From assembly GCF_007748175.1 (NCBI RefSeq), contig NZ_CP037422.1, positions 885,258 through 949,257 on the forward strand: DNA of 64,000 nucleotides, in the 5' to 3' direction. The first letter of the stretch is position 1. Each line of letters starts with the position of its first letter. The translations under genes were made by a program, and so were the position numbers. The notes beneath the pieces were generated by a model that was not told the DNA's origin, did not search any database, and saw only the letters and a program-made list of their open reading frames with translations. This DNA is from Gimesia aquarii (GTDB lineage Bacteria > Planctomycetota > Planctomycetia > Planctomycetales > Planctomycetaceae). Positions 36,127-48,938 of the stretch are shown here, piece after piece.

Positions 36127-37761
36127 TTACTCAGATACCGGTCGATGTCGCTTGATGGTCAGCGGCCCCTGTTGGGCGTAGGGATGTTTGGCTTTGAGTT
36201 CTTTGTAACTGAGCCAACCGCGTGATGTATGAATCTGTTTGGCATCAGCTTTCTCATAAGCAAAGTGCAAAGGTTTCTGATGTACGACAATCCGATCAGG
36301 GTAGACATCGAACGTGCACCAACCAAAGGCTCCTTGACTCACAAGTGCCGCCCCCCCCAGTACCAGATAATGTGTTGCTTCTTCTTCAGCATGCCATAAG
36401 GCCCGATGATAGTGACCACTCAGGCTGAGCAGCACTTTGTACTGTTTCATCATTGCCCGCAAGCGATCACGACCTTTCCCAATTTGGTTGTATTTTCCAC
36501 GACCGCGTTCGTTATTTTGCCAGGGAGAAACATGCAGCGCAATCACAATTTCTTCTCCCGCTTGTTCGGCCTTCTGAAATTCTGATTCGATCCAGTCCAA
36601 TTGTTTGTCGTTCAGGCCGACATGGTTTCCTTCCGCGTCGATCACCACAAAACGAACTCCTTTATGCACCACCGAGTAATGTAGATCTCGAAAGAAATAT
36701 CGCAAAAACAGTTCCGGAATCTCATGATTGCCCCTGACATAATGATATGGCTTATCAAACCGTTTCACTAATTCGGTCATCGCATCATAGAGTTTCAGAT
36801 CTCTCTTTTCATGAACCATGTCACCCAGCATAAACGTCTGCTCCGCACCAGAGCGATTAATCTGATCGATCGCTTGCGCGAAACGTGCCTTGTCGGTTTC
36901 AAAACCACCAAATCCAAGTTGTGGATCACCCACGGCAGCAAAACGAAATATCAACCCCCGGTCTGGTTTCGGCAACAATCGTGGTAAATCAAATCCTTCA
37001 GGCGCCGTACGTGACACTATGAGATTATCGATCAGAGCAGGATCGTCTGGAGTCCCGGCCACACCGAGATAGATATGTGATAGAGCCGCGCTACTAGTCA
37101 AAGGCATTTCTTCACCCAGTGTTTGATGATCAACCCAGCAGGCGTAGGTTTTGAGATCGAAATTGATGCGCGCTGTCATGGTATGCCAGCGTTGCTCGAA
37201 TGGTGTTTTCGTATAGAGGCGCCAATAGGGTCGATTGAACACGGAATGCCACCGCATTTGCGTGTCCTTCGAACCTTTTTCCTGAAAAGGAGCGGCGGCG
37301 ATTCGCGCAATCACCTCATTCGCTTTCTGACCACGCATGTCGAAGAATGTACCGTTTTTCCATTGTTGTGGCGGCTTGAAGCGACACTGCAACCACACGA
37401 CACCTTCGGAAACGGGTTTGGCAAGTTGGGTGCGGATCCCCCAACCGTCGGTCCGAAACGGCTCGGCATGTGACACGGCAATTGCTTTTGAGCCATCAAT
37501 TCCCACTCCCTCTTTTATGACTGCGATCGGCTTGACTTTGCCGGGAAACCCTTCATAGCCTTTCCACTGATCGGAAGCAATGATTGATTGCCCATTGGAA
37601 TAGGATTCGAAATCGTCTGCAAGTAAAAGAACTTGCTCTGCTGCAACGAGATCTGAGACGATCAATGTTTGAAAAACGACTACAAAGAACCAGCCAATAG
37701 CCAGCATCAAGATCAGTGATGTGTGGCGAAGATTCCTGCCAGCCCAGTTTCGATCAATCAT
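36127..37761 (-). CDS. Exported metallophosphoesterase with N-terminal beta-sandwich
   Basis: This 544-aa protein has a signal anchor (LMLAIGWFFVVVFQTLIV) and an N-terminal beta-sandwich resembling LamG-type carbohydrate-binding modules (DDFESYSNGQ to LIDNLIVSR, about 45-255). A calcineurin-like phosphoesterase domain follows, with GDPQ, LGDMVH, GNHE, ALHVSPW and SGHYH in order, a full set of dimetal ligands. Such domain pairs are common in planctomycete secretomes. The substrate (phosphodiester, nucleotide or phosphoglycan) is unknown. AGGA lies about 8 nt before the ATG. Confidence 0.82.
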   Translation of the reverse strand: MIDRNWAGRNLRHTSLILMLAIGWFFVVVFQTLIVSDLVAAEQVLLLADDFESYSNGQSIIASDQWKGYEGFPGKVKPIAVIKEGVGIDGSKAIAVSHAEPFRTDGWGIRTQLAKPVSEGVVWLQCRFKPPQQWKNGTFFDMRGQKANEVIARIAAAPFQEKGSKDTQMRWHSVFNRPYWRLYTKTPFEQRWHTMTARINFDLKTYACWVDHQTLGEEMPLTSSAALSHIYLGVAGTPDDPALIDNLIVSRTAPEGFDLPRLLPKPDRGLIFRFAAVGDPQLGFGGFETDKARFAQAIDQINRSGAEQTFMLGDMVHEKRDLKLYDAMTELVKRFDKPYHYVRGNHEIPELFLRYFFRDLHYSVVHKGVRFVVIDAEGNHVGLNDKQLDWIESEFQKAEQAGEEIVIALHVSPWQNNERGRGKYNQIGKGRDRLRAMMKQYKVLLSLSGHYHRALWHAEEEATHYLVLGGAALVSQGAFGWCTFDVYPDRIVVHQKPLHFAYEKADAKQIHTSRGWLSYKELKAKHPYAQQGPLTIKRHRPVSE

Positions 37762-37797
37762 AATCCGATTCCTGATGGATGTAACAAATATGAAAGC

Positions 37798-37832
37798 ACC
37801 CGACTAAATGAGTCAGAGTCATTTAGTCGGGT
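37798..37832 (-). terminator. Perfect 14-bp hairpin, terminator of the SDR gene
   Basis: ACCCGACTAAATGA and TCATTTAGTCGGGT form a perfect 14-bp stem around a 7-nt loop. On the minus strand it is followed by GCTTTCATATTTG, only a weak T-tract. It lies 102 bp downstream of the dehydrogenase gene and 36 bp upstream of the metallophosphoesterase start. Confidence 0.65.
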
Positions 37833-37934
37833 CTCCAATGATTACAACATAATCGACCAGCAAGATCAAATCGTATTTGAAAACGAGCTTGATTTATCGT
37901 AATCCGTTACTTGCTGCCGTGTGCAGCTTTAGTG

Positions 37935-38678
37935 TTAGCCTTCGGACATATCCGCTTCAACAACATTCTCTGCAAAGCTCTGATATGCCTCACCAATCTG
38001 TTTTGCCATCGAGTCAGGGAAAGCGTGAGCGGCGCCCGCTTTGAGTGCAGCGACGATTTCTTCACCTACAACTTCGGGTGGTTCTGCGATTTCGGTTAGT
38101 CCAGCATCGTGGCCCATGTCTGTCAAAATGGGTCCGGGGTGAACGCTCAACACTGCTGTTCCCTGTTCCTTCAACAGTGCACTGAGTGCCTGAGTCACTG
38201 AGTAGGCAGCGGCTTTGGATGCGCAATACGTTGTGAACTGTGGGAAGCACTTCATCGAAACGACAGAATTGAGTTGAACAAAAGCCCCTCCGCCATTCGC
38301 TTTGAGTACCGGAGCGAACGCCTGAGCAATGTGAATGAGACCATATACATTCGCTTCCATTTCAAATTGCAATGCTTCAATCGCATCTTCAGACAAAGCA
38401 GTTGAAGTTCGCAGAACACCAGCATTATTAATCACCAGCGAAACATCGCTGGCCAAGTCGGCGGCCGCCTTAATGGTGTCAGGCTTTGTCAAATCCAATT
38501 CAATCGGGACGACTTTATCCCCATGAACCTCATTCAATGCAGCAGCCGAATAGGGATTCCTCACAGCAGCGTAGACTTTCGCAGCTCCATGTTTCAGAAG
38601 CGTCTCTACAATCACCTTACCAATACCTCGGTTCGCCCCTGTCACGAGAACGGTCTTATCACGAACATCATAGCTCAT
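37935..38678 (-). CDS. Short-chain dehydrogenase/reductase
   Basis: This 247-aa classical SDR is NAD(P)-dependent. The Rossmann motif TGANRGIG lies at residues 14-21. NNAG stabilises the core and the catalytic Tyr-X3-Lys is YCASK. DLT after the second strand suggests the usual adenine contact. AAGGGA lies 8 nt before the ATG. Substrate is unknown; SDRs cover sugars, alcohols and polyketides, and no linked pathway is present. Confidence 0.88.
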   Translation of the reverse strand: MSYDVRDKTVLVTGANRGIGKVIVETLLKHGAAKVYAAVRNPYSAAALNEVHGDKVVPIELDLTKPDTIKAAADLASDVSLVINNAGVLRTSTALSEDAIEALQFEMEANVYGLIHIAQAFAPVLKANGGGAFVQLNSVVSMKCFPQFTTYCASKAAAYSVTQALSALLKEQGTAVLSVHPGPILTDMGHDAGLTEIAEPPEVVGEEIVAALKAGAAHAFPDSMAKQIGEAYQSFAENVVEADMSEG

Positions 38679-38898
38679 ATCGAATTCCCTTGTTTCTGCG
38701 TGGCTGTAAATTCGCGCCAGTTTGGCGCAAGAGTCGTTTTTGAATGTTCAATCATTGTAGGAACTGGTTTCTATTTGGCAACCTGTAAGAGTGATAGTAG
38801 TAGAGATCTTACCTTCAGAACTTCCAGCTTGATAACCACACGCGATTGTGCTCTGGATCTAAAATCAAAATGCTTCTGATCAATTGCTCATTCCTCAA

Positions 38899-38932
38899 AG
38901 AAAAAACGCATTGGCCGATAAAGACCAATGCG
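38899..38932 (-). terminator. Intrinsic terminator of the NHL-propeller gene
   Basis: CGCATTGG and CCAATGCG form a perfect 8-bp stem with a 10-nt loop. On the minus strand a TTTTTTCTTT run follows. It lies 32 bp after the stop codon. Confidence 0.88.
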
Positions 38933-38963
38933 CATCATTTCTATAAATGGAATGAGAGTTGAC

Positions 38964-39968
38964 TTACTTCACCCGTACTAACTTCATCAAACGCCCTGAT
39001 ACGTTCCAGTCTTGGACATACAAGTTCCCATCTTTGTCCCAGTACGAACCGTGTGTGCCACTGAAAATGCCTTCGCGCCACTTGTCTTGAGGCACATTGA
39101 AGTTCACTCTGGTTTTAGGATCTGAGTTATGTCCAAGAACCGCCATAATCGTATTGCTCTTATCGAGAATGACAAGTCGCCCATGCAAATCGGGCACCGA
39201 AACAAATTCTCCCTGGATAGATGCGGAAGTTGGCATTCCCAGACCGGTGATCACAACATCCATGAAGTTTCCATCGAGGTCGTAGTGCAATAAACGGCCC
39301 TTGGGTTTGTGGTTTCGGTCGCAAATCAAGAGTCGCGGGGGATTATATCGCGTATCCAGTGTCATGCCATGGGCGGTGTTGAACTCCTTCAAGCCATTCC
39401 CTTTCTTGCCAAAGTGCTTGAGGTATTTCCCGTTCTTGTCGAACTTGAAAATGTGATTACTAGCGTAGCCGTCCGCCAGGATGATATCCCCGTTGGGAGC
39501 AACCGTAATCGCCGTCGGATTGAACTTCTTCAAATTCAGTCCCGATTCTTTAGGAAACGGGAGCTTCAACACAATCTCTCCAGTCTCGGCATTGAACTTG
39601 ATCCCCTCGGCGTTCGCATTTCGTGCCCCATAGATAAATTCGCCGTCCGCTTCATCACGGATTTCCATGTCGTGGATATTGGAATATTCGTCCCCCAGGA
39701 AACGACGAACCACTTTCCCATCCGGCGAGAACACAATCACGCCAATCCTGGCACTGGTGTAGATATTCCCTGCTTTATCGATAACCACACCACCGTGTGT
39801 CGGCCCTAGAACTGAGCGACCTTCTTCATCAAAGCCCCAACCAGGCACGGTGTCAAACGTCATGATCCCACTGCCCATCCGCACCGGAGCCACCTTCTCG
39901 GCCGCAAACGCCGGTAGCGTCATACAAATCAAAACAGTCGCGGCAATATAAATCGAACACTTCTTCAT
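38964..39968 (-). CDS. Exported NHL-repeat beta-propeller protein
   Basis: This 334-aa secreted protein begins MKKCSIYIAATVLICMTLPA with cleavage near AFA-AE. The body has NHL-type six-bladed propeller repeats, e.g. VIDKAGNIYTSARIGV, TVAPNGDIILADGY, FDKNGKYLKHFG and YWDKDGNLYVQDW. The layout resembles the lyase domain of peptidylglycine alpha-amidating enzyme as found in many planctomycete proteins. Binding or lyase activity cannot be told. AGGAAC lies upstream of the ATG, and a strong terminator follows. Confidence 0.82.
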   Translation of the reverse strand: MKKCSIYIAATVLICMTLPAFAAEKVAPVRMGSGIMTFDTVPGWGFDEEGRSVLGPTHGGVVIDKAGNIYTSARIGVIVFSPDGKVVRRFLGDEYSNIHDMEIRDEADGEFIYGARNANAEGIKFNAETGEIVLKLPFPKESGLNLKKFNPTAITVAPNGDIILADGYASNHIFKFDKNGKYLKHFGKKGNGLKEFNTAHGMTLDTRYNPPRLLICDRNHKPKGRLLHYDLDGNFMDVVITGLGMPTSASIQGEFVSVPDLHGRLVILDKSNTIMAVLGHNSDPKTRVNFNVPQDKWREGIFSGTHGSYWDKDGNLYVQDWNVSGRLMKLVRVK

Positions 39969-40212
39969 AATCCAGGTTCCTGTCTATTGAAAATCAATCG
40001 GGATAAATCAACGAAGACCATTTTGGTTATTAAAAATGAGGCAGATCTATCCAGTATCCAGAGACGGCTCAGATATTGCAACAGGTGAAGTCAAAAAGAC
40101 TCTGAATAGAAATTTTTCTCCTTTGGTTATTTTCCATTTTCATCCATGACAAAACAGTGTGTAATTTTAATTGTTAATGTAAAGTGCATCACAATTCGAT
40201 ATTGATTAGAAT

Positions 40213-40716
40213 CTAGTCTATTAGTTCAACAGAAACCCCAAGACGGTGTAGAATATCTGCTAAATTCTGGAGAGACACTGCTTTCGGAATTCCATATAAT
40301 AAAATGTGCCCCTCGATAAAGATGACCATCCCAGCATAAGATTTGCCCCATTCGTCTGGTCTCTTCAGTTGAATTTGCTCGATCAGATCCAGATCAATAT
40401 TAAGTGGAATAAGTCCCGCCCATCCCCACCCGACAGCTCTTTTCAGGATAATGCGTTCTTCTTTGATGTTTACATTTCGCTGAATATTATCAACGTCAAG
40501 TGAGAGTGCCGCAATAATACCGACAGCAATACTTAGCGTAATTACTTCAATGAGCCCTTGAGCCACCCACCCTTTGAAAAAAGCCAAGAGAATCATCACT
40601 ATTGCAAAAACTATCACAATAAATATTCGCTTACACCAATCCCATCCTCCTCGGCTCCTAACCAGAAAAAACCAGGGTTCATTCCAGGAAATCAGCGTAG
40701 AAGAACTCTCATTCAT
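40213..40716 (-). CDS. Hypothetical membrane protein
   Basis: This 167-aa protein is of unknown function. Two adjacent hydrophobic segments (IFIVIVFAIVMILLAFF and VITLSIAVGIIAAL) sit in the first half. The soluble C-terminal half has an alternating beta pattern like a small PH-like or bPH_2 domain (inference). The ATG at 40716 gives a plausible start with a weak purine-rich AAGAAAAAGAA upstream; an upstream in-frame start at 40776 is possible. Confidence 0.55.
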   Translation of the reverse strand: MNESSSTLISWNEPWFFLVRSRGGWDWCKRIFIVIVFAIVMILLAFFKGWVAQGLIEVITLSIAVGIIAALSLDVDNIQRNVNIKEERIILKRAVGWGWAGLIPLNIDLDLIEQIQLKRPDEWGKSYAGMVIFIEGHILLYGIPKAVSLQNLADILHRLGVSVELID

Positions 40717-41126
40717 AATGACGATTCTTTTTCTTAATTTGTTGAACTGACAAGATACTTTGAAGGAATGGACCACAAAATCGTTGACTTAGTTATATTG
40801 TAGAAAGTAGAAGCAAAAACGATTTCAAAGGCCCAAGGAAGCAAATATGTAGAATCAAATTAGCTTACCCATTTCCCTACGCTATACTTCAATAATTGAA
40901 ACTTCAAGCTGAGTGAGGTAGACAGGTAAATGACCTGTAAATCAAATAAAAATCAGCAGATTCCACATTCTGTCAGAATCCTAAAATAATGATTCTGGAA
41001 ATAACTAATTGAAAATGTTATCAAACCACAATCCAGATAACCCGTCTGAATGGAACAGAGATCCAGAAATCGCAACGAATTATTCAAACAGATAACCCTT
41101 CAAAGCTACCTTCTTCAAATCGTACC
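40717..41126. other. Intergenic region, no gene seen
   Basis: AT-rich spacer between two minus-strand genes. A small perfect 6-bp hairpin (ACAGGT/ACCTGT, 40922-40938) is the only structure noticed and is too short to call. The promoter of the small membrane protein gene should lie near its left end. Confidence 0.5.
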
Positions 41127-42851
41127 TCATTTCACATAGAGTGCACTGAAACAAATATCGGTTTTCTTCTCTCCTTCAAAAGTCACTTTCATACGTATAC
41201 GATCTGGCAAATCTTTGATCTCCTGCTTACCGTTCCATGTGATGGGGATCTGGAAGCCACTCTTGTTTATGGTTGCTGCGTTCTCACCTGAGAACTTTGC
41301 CAGGGGAATCGTGTTGTCGTTCAAGAGTTCGATTTTGAGCTGGGCCGCCTCGCTCAATCCATCGGCGTTGACATAAAAGCGATGTGCCCCTTCCCCTTTC
41401 AAATTCACGGCGGTGGTGATGAACTCGCTTTTGATCTTTGGTAGCTGGTAGTTACCGTTGCCCTTAGTGGTTTCATCGACTTTCAGATCCGCAAAGCGGT
41501 CACGTGGGAGCGTGGCGATGCCGACTCCACCTCGTGGTGGTGAACCTTGCCAGTTTCGTGGATCCCAGGCGCCGTAATAAATGAAAGTCTGGTCGCCAAT
41601 GTTTTCGAAACCCTGTCCCTGAAGCAGACCGCCTTGGTCCCACGCTCCATCTTGACCTCTCTTCAGAAACACCCATTCGTGGGCTGGTTGTCGGAATTGA
41701 ACACCATCGTTACTGACTACAAATCCTAAGTCGACGGTGACATTTTCCCATTCTTTTGCACCGTGCCAGATGCCTGAGATACCAACGAGTACATTCCCAC
41801 GATTCCACACACTCACACCTTCGTGATTTTGCTCACCCTCACGACTCTTTCCTGGCCCCAGCAGTTTGTGCTGCGCCGTACGCACAAAGCCCACCGTGCT
41901 GGCATGGGACCAGTTCACGAAGTCGGGTGAGATGAATTGTCTGACCACTCGGCCATGATAGGGACGCGACGCCACAATCGCGTTCTGACCGTTGAGATAG
42001 TACAAGCCATCGCACTTATAGAGCCCGCCCACCGGTTCGAAATGTAACGCCGGTAAGACCATGTCTTTCTGTGGTAGCTCTGCACCAACAGGCTTTGTTT
42101 CAATCAGTAATTTCCACCGCAGGCCATCTGCACTTGCATAAGGGGCAAACGTCCCCAACCGCACATCGTGCTTGGGAAACCAGACATGTGCCCCCAGCTT
42201 GTATCGTCGACCTGGATTGGGGTCATCTGGCTCGAACAGCACTTTGACATTCACAGTTCCCAGCCGGGGGTCCATCAACACCAGATTGTTATTGCGATTG
42301 CCATTATATTCCACCAGTCCCAAATTCGGCTTGGTCCAATGCACACCGTCCTGACTTTCCGCATATGCCACACGCCATGGTGAGGAACGCGGTACACTTC
42401 GATCAAGCCGATCATCGCCGGCTGCCACATACCACATGCGGTACTTGTCAATCTCTCGAATGACTGAGCCGTAAAACTGTACGGCCCACGAATCGGGAGT
42501 TCCTGGCGGACCACGACGCAGTACCGGGTTCGCTGGGTGCCGCTGCGGCGATCGCATTTCGAGCTTGAGGTTTTGCATAAAAGGAATTGAGACGTCATCA
42601 AAAGCAAACAAAGTGATCGCTTTCGTCTCATCAAAGTATTTGGAATCGCTGACGTTCGACTTCCCAGAGAATGAGACGAAAGATTGTGGAACAATCTCTT
42701 GAATTTCGTACTCAGTCTGTGCTGGCTCAGCTTGTGATGTCTCAGTCTGAGTCGACTGAGTGTTATCACACGCCGTAATCGAGCTGAGCACAAAACCAAC
42801 GCAGAGAAATCGCCCCCAACTCATAATAAAACCACAACTTAGTTCAGACAT
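41127..42851 (-). CDS. Lipoprotein with glycoside-hydrolase-like (GH43/32-type) propeller
   Basis: This is a 574-aa exported lipoprotein. A signal sequence (FLCVGFVLSSITAC) with lipobox ITAC ends at Cys28, followed by a Gln/Thr/Glu-rich linker. The body shows repeats typical of five-bladed glycosidase propellers: RRGPPGTPDSWAVQFYGSV, MWYVAAGDDR, WRVAYAESQDGVHWTKPNLG and HEGVSVWNRGN. A C-terminal beta domain is likely. AGAGGTGAG directly before the ATG at 42851 supports the longer start. Planctomycetes have many such proteins; substrate and activity are unknown and I cannot assign the catalytic acids. Confidence 0.72.
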   Translation of the reverse strand: MSELSCGFIMSWGRFLCVGFVLSSITACDNTQSTQTETSQAEPAQTEYEIQEIVPQSFVSFSGKSNVSDSKYFDETKAITLFAFDDVSIPFMQNLKLEMRSPQRHPANPVLRRGPPGTPDSWAVQFYGSVIREIDKYRMWYVAAGDDRLDRSVPRSSPWRVAYAESQDGVHWTKPNLGLVEYNGNRNNNLVLMDPRLGTVNVKVLFEPDDPNPGRRYKLGAHVWFPKHDVRLGTFAPYASADGLRWKLLIETKPVGAELPQKDMVLPALHFEPVGGLYKCDGLYYLNGQNAIVASRPYHGRVVRQFISPDFVNWSHASTVGFVRTAQHKLLGPGKSREGEQNHEGVSVWNRGNVLVGISGIWHGAKEWENVTVDLGFVVSNDGVQFRQPAHEWVFLKRGQDGAWDQGGLLQGQGFENIGDQTFIYYGAWDPRNWQGSPPRGGVGIATLPRDRFADLKVDETTKGNGNYQLPKIKSEFITTAVNLKGEGAHRFYVNADGLSEAAQLKIELLNDNTIPLAKFSGENAATINKSGFQIPITWNGKQEIKDLPDRIRMKVTFEGEKKTDICFSALYVK

Positions 42852-43185
42852 TGCTCACCTCTCATAAAAGTGTTTGTGAACTTTTATCGTAATCAATCCT
42901 CAACCTCGAATCGAGAACTTAATGCTTATATACGAAGGGATTCAGGCTGAATTTGGATTCAAGGCTTCATTGCGATCTTGATCCTTTTACAAAGATCTGG
43001 TGCTTGTAAATTCTGCCAGAGTAGATGTAATTCTAATCATAGGTTCGTTGCAAATCAGCTTGCCAGTTTGCATTTCTCCCCTAAATTCACTTATCGTCTC
43101 TTTGGCATACACTTTGCTATTCTGCTGATCCGTTGAGCAGAGAGAATTTGCTCATTTTTCAATTCTAGTCATGGAGGATCAATAG
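42852..43185. other. Intergenic region between divergent genes
   Basis: This spacer holds the promoters of the lipoprotein gene and of the small beta-sandwich gene, whose GGAGG ribosome-binding site lies at its right end. No other structure was recognised. Confidence 0.5.
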
Positions 43186-43752
43186 ATGAAACTGTTACTT
43201 GCTTTGTTATGCAGCACGGTTGCTGCGGCTTCCACAACCAATGTCAACAATTCGGGATTTGAAGACATTAGTGAGCGCACCAGACTACCCGTTGGCTGGG
43301 GATATACTTCGCTTCCCGGTCAGTCTGATCTAGTTGAATATAAGGTCACCACCGTACCAGGTGATGAGAATTCCAAGGCGCTTGCGATCACAGTTTCCAG
43401 TGACCACCCCGATCAACGAGTTGCGTATAATGCATTTCAAGACGTCCCGGGTATTGAAAGTGGTAAAACATACAAAGTATCTGCTCGCGTACAAACGCGT
43501 GGTTTAGAAACGATGCCCATGGTGGCTGTGCAGTGTATTGATCAAACAGGGAAAAAATATCTTGGTTTTGCACGAACACCCGAACGAAAACTTCAGCAGG
43601 ACATAAAAGAATGGCAGTCAGTTGAGACGATGGTAACCGTTCCTGCAGGAACAGCAAAATTCCGATTGCGTGCAGGTATTCCCGCCCAGGGTAATGCGGG
43701 TGGCACAGCGATTCTCGACGACATCACTGTGATAGAAGTCGAGAGCAAATAG
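43186..43752 (+). CDS. Small exported carbohydrate-binding-like beta-sandwich protein
   Basis: This is a 188-aa secreted protein. The short signal MKLLLALLCSTVAAAS precedes NNSGFEDISERTRLPVGW, the usual first strand of CBM4/9/22-like or F5/8-type jelly rolls. KTYKVSARVQT and TAILDDITVIEVE match the later strands. No catalytic domain is present, so it is likely a stand-alone binding module. GGAGG lies upstream of the ATG and a strong terminator follows. Confidence 0.72.
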   Translation: MKLLLALLCSTVAAASTTNVNNSGFEDISERTRLPVGWGYTSLPGQSDLVEYKVTTVPGDENSKALAITVSSDHPDQRVAYNAFQDVPGIESGKTYKVSARVQTRGLETMPMVAVQCIDQTGKKYLGFARTPERKLQQDIKEWQSVETMVTVPAGTAKFRLRAGIPAQGNAGGTAILDDITVIEVESK

Positions 43753-43810
43753 GCAAACGGATGGCCTTCTAACAAGTAGATCTCAAACAAATATCTCGTA
43801 AAACATTGTG

Positions 43811-43850
43811 CTCAAGAGTGAACTATGCAGACACTCTTGAGCTTGTTTTT
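43811..43850 (+). terminator. Intrinsic terminator of the small beta-sandwich gene
   Basis: CTCAAGAGTG pairs with CACTCTTGAG (10 bp) around an 11-nt loop, followed by CTTGTTTTT. It lies 58 bp after the stop codon. It may also slow transcripts reading through from the convergent RND operon. Confidence 0.87.
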
Positions 43851-43911
43851 CGACAAATTCTATTAGTCGTATTGACTCAAAATCGATTTATAAGATCATC
43901 ACTGAAAGATC

Positions 43912-47178
<3,267 letters not shown>

Positions 47179-47183
47179 GGATC

Positions 47184-48620
47184 TCACTCCTTCTCTGCTT
47201 TGGTGTTCGTTCTGGATTGAGGCAGGCGATACCGCTCTGCGTTGGCTTCAATTCCTTTTGGTATTTTTGCCATCGTGCGTGAAAGCCACTTTTCTTTTGG
47301 TACTGGCACATAATTATCTGGTAAGTCACTGGCAACTGGTTCGATGGTTTCATTCGAGGTCTCAACGGTGATTCCAGGGTAAACCCGTTGCAAGCCACGT
47401 GTCACAATTTCTTCTGAACCATCGAGACCAGAACGAATGATTCGCAAGCCGTGTGAGATGGGACCGGTGGTAATGACCCGTCTATTAACCACCCCTTGCT
47501 TATCAATCACATACACAAACTTTTCAGATTGGTCGCTGCCGATGGCGCTGTCGGGAATCAAGACTGCGTCGTAACGACCACTGCCCGGTAACCGGAGTTT
47601 TACAAAGAGCCCCGGTGTTAACAATTCATCTTCATTGGCGAGGATCGCGCGGCCTCGCATCGTTCCCGTATTGACATCAATCCGGTTGTCAACAAAATCC
47701 ATATGCCCATTGTGCGGATAACCCTGCTCGTCGATGAGGGCAACATAAACCGGGTTTTTGACATCGCGGGAACTGGCACGTTTCCCTTCACGCGCTAATC
47801 GCACATATTTCAAAAAATCATGCTCATTCGCATCAAAGTAACAATGAATGGGTTTGAGTGAAACGATCGTGGTGATCAATGTTGAAAGGCTTGTCCCTCC
47901 ACTGATCAGATTTCCTTCAGTCACATAACGTCGACTGATGCGGCCCGTAATTGGAGCGCGGATTTGTGTGTATTTCAGATTGAGCACAGCCGACTCGATA
48001 TTGGCTTTCGCGGTCTCAATTGCAGCCTGAGCTGTTGCGATCCCAGCTTTGGCAGATTCAATTTTTGCGTTAGCTGCTTCGATGGCTGCGGTCGCCTGTA
48101 ACTGTTCACTTTCCGTCACATCGATTTCTTCTTTTGTGACGGCCTTTCTCGCAAATAAGCGCTTTACACGATCCAGCCGACGATCAGCCAGGGTCAATTG
48201 TGCATTCACGTCAGACTTTTCGGCAATCGCCTGCTTGTAAAGCGAGTTCGCCTCCGCGAGTCTAGCGGTCGCTTCTTCCAGTCGCGCTTTGGCTGCGTTA
48301 TGTTCCGCTTTGAATGGGCGCTGGTCAATTATTGCCAGCAGGTCACCACTCTGTACCATTTGCCCTTCATCAAAATGTGTTGACTCAAGATACCCACTGA
48401 CTCTGGCACGCACTTCAACGGAATCAATGGCATCCAGCCGCCCCGTGTATTCGTCCCATTCAACAATAGGCATCACAAGCGGTTTCGCTACGGTCACTTT
48501 AACAGTAGCAGGAGCGGAAGGCTTGGACGACACTTCTTGTGTGCAGCCAACTACAAAAAGCAGTGATGCACTGGTCACAAATCCTGCTGCTTGCCACATG
48601 AATTCTGAATACGATTTCAT
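47184..48620 (-). CDS. RND efflux membrane-fusion lipoprotein (HlyD/AcrA family)
   Basis: This is a 478-aa periplasmic adaptor linking the RND permease to an outer-membrane channel. The signal peptide ends in lipobox VVGC (Cys26), so it should be lipid-anchored. The lipoyl half-motifs (VEVRARVSGYLE and LKYTQIRAPITGRISRRYV) flank a long Ala/Lys/Glu coiled-coil hairpin (about residues 95-200). GGAG lies 7 nt before the ATG. It is the first gene of a two-gene operon: its stop lies next to the permease start and the permease ribosome-binding site sits at its 3' end. Confidence 0.94.
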   Translation of the reverse strand: MKSYSEFMWQAAGFVTSASLLFVVGCTQEVSSKPSAPATVKVTVAKPLVMPIVEWDEYTGRLDAIDSVEVRARVSGYLESTHFDEGQMVQSGDLLAIIDQRPFKAEHNAAKARLEEATARLAEANSLYKQAIAEKSDVNAQLTLADRRLDRVKRLFARKAVTKEEIDVTESEQLQATAAIEAANAKIESAKAGIATAQAAIETAKANIESAVLNLKYTQIRAPITGRISRRYVTEGNLISGGTSLSTLITTIVSLKPIHCYFDANEHDFLKYVRLAREGKRASSRDVKNPVYVALIDEQGYPHNGHMDFVDNRIDVNTGTMRGRAILANEDELLTPGLFVKLRLPGSGRYDAVLIPDSAIGSDQSEKFVYVIDKQGVVNRRVITTGPISHGLRIIRSGLDGSEEIVTRGLQRVYPGITVETSNETIEPVASDLPDNYVPVPKEKWLSRTMAKIPKGIEANAERYRLPQSRTNTKAEKE

Positions 48621-48938
48621 TCATACTCCAGGCTACTCAACGTTTGACGGTTCACTGCAATACATGAAAGCTGACAACCACCCTTCGGCGACGCCTTAAA
48701 CAAACTTGTATTTAGTAAACATCTTAGACGATTGAGCGCATCATCAATTTAGCTGATTCTATTTTACTTTACAAACATATTCGACATTGTGCGTATTTAT
48801 ATATTCAGATGCAGTCTAGGCATGACTTCTCTATAAACAATCCGCAACATACGTATAGAATCTGGTAAATTGATTTGCAGAGGCACTTGCGCTCTGGATT
48901 GGCAATACTTGAAATAAATAGCTGAGAAACTTTGAATA
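48621..48938. other. Intergenic region upstream of the RND operon
   Basis: This spacer lies downstream of glgC (minus strand) and upstream of the membrane-fusion gene (minus strand). It must hold the efflux-operon promoter and perhaps a regulator site. No regulator gene and no clear terminator of glgC were found. Confidence 0.5.

Noticed and set aside
39309-39809. 166-aa plus-strand ORF opposite the NHL-propeller gene
   Set aside because: The opposite strand encodes a clear signal peptide plus propeller repeats; this ORF shows no family features.
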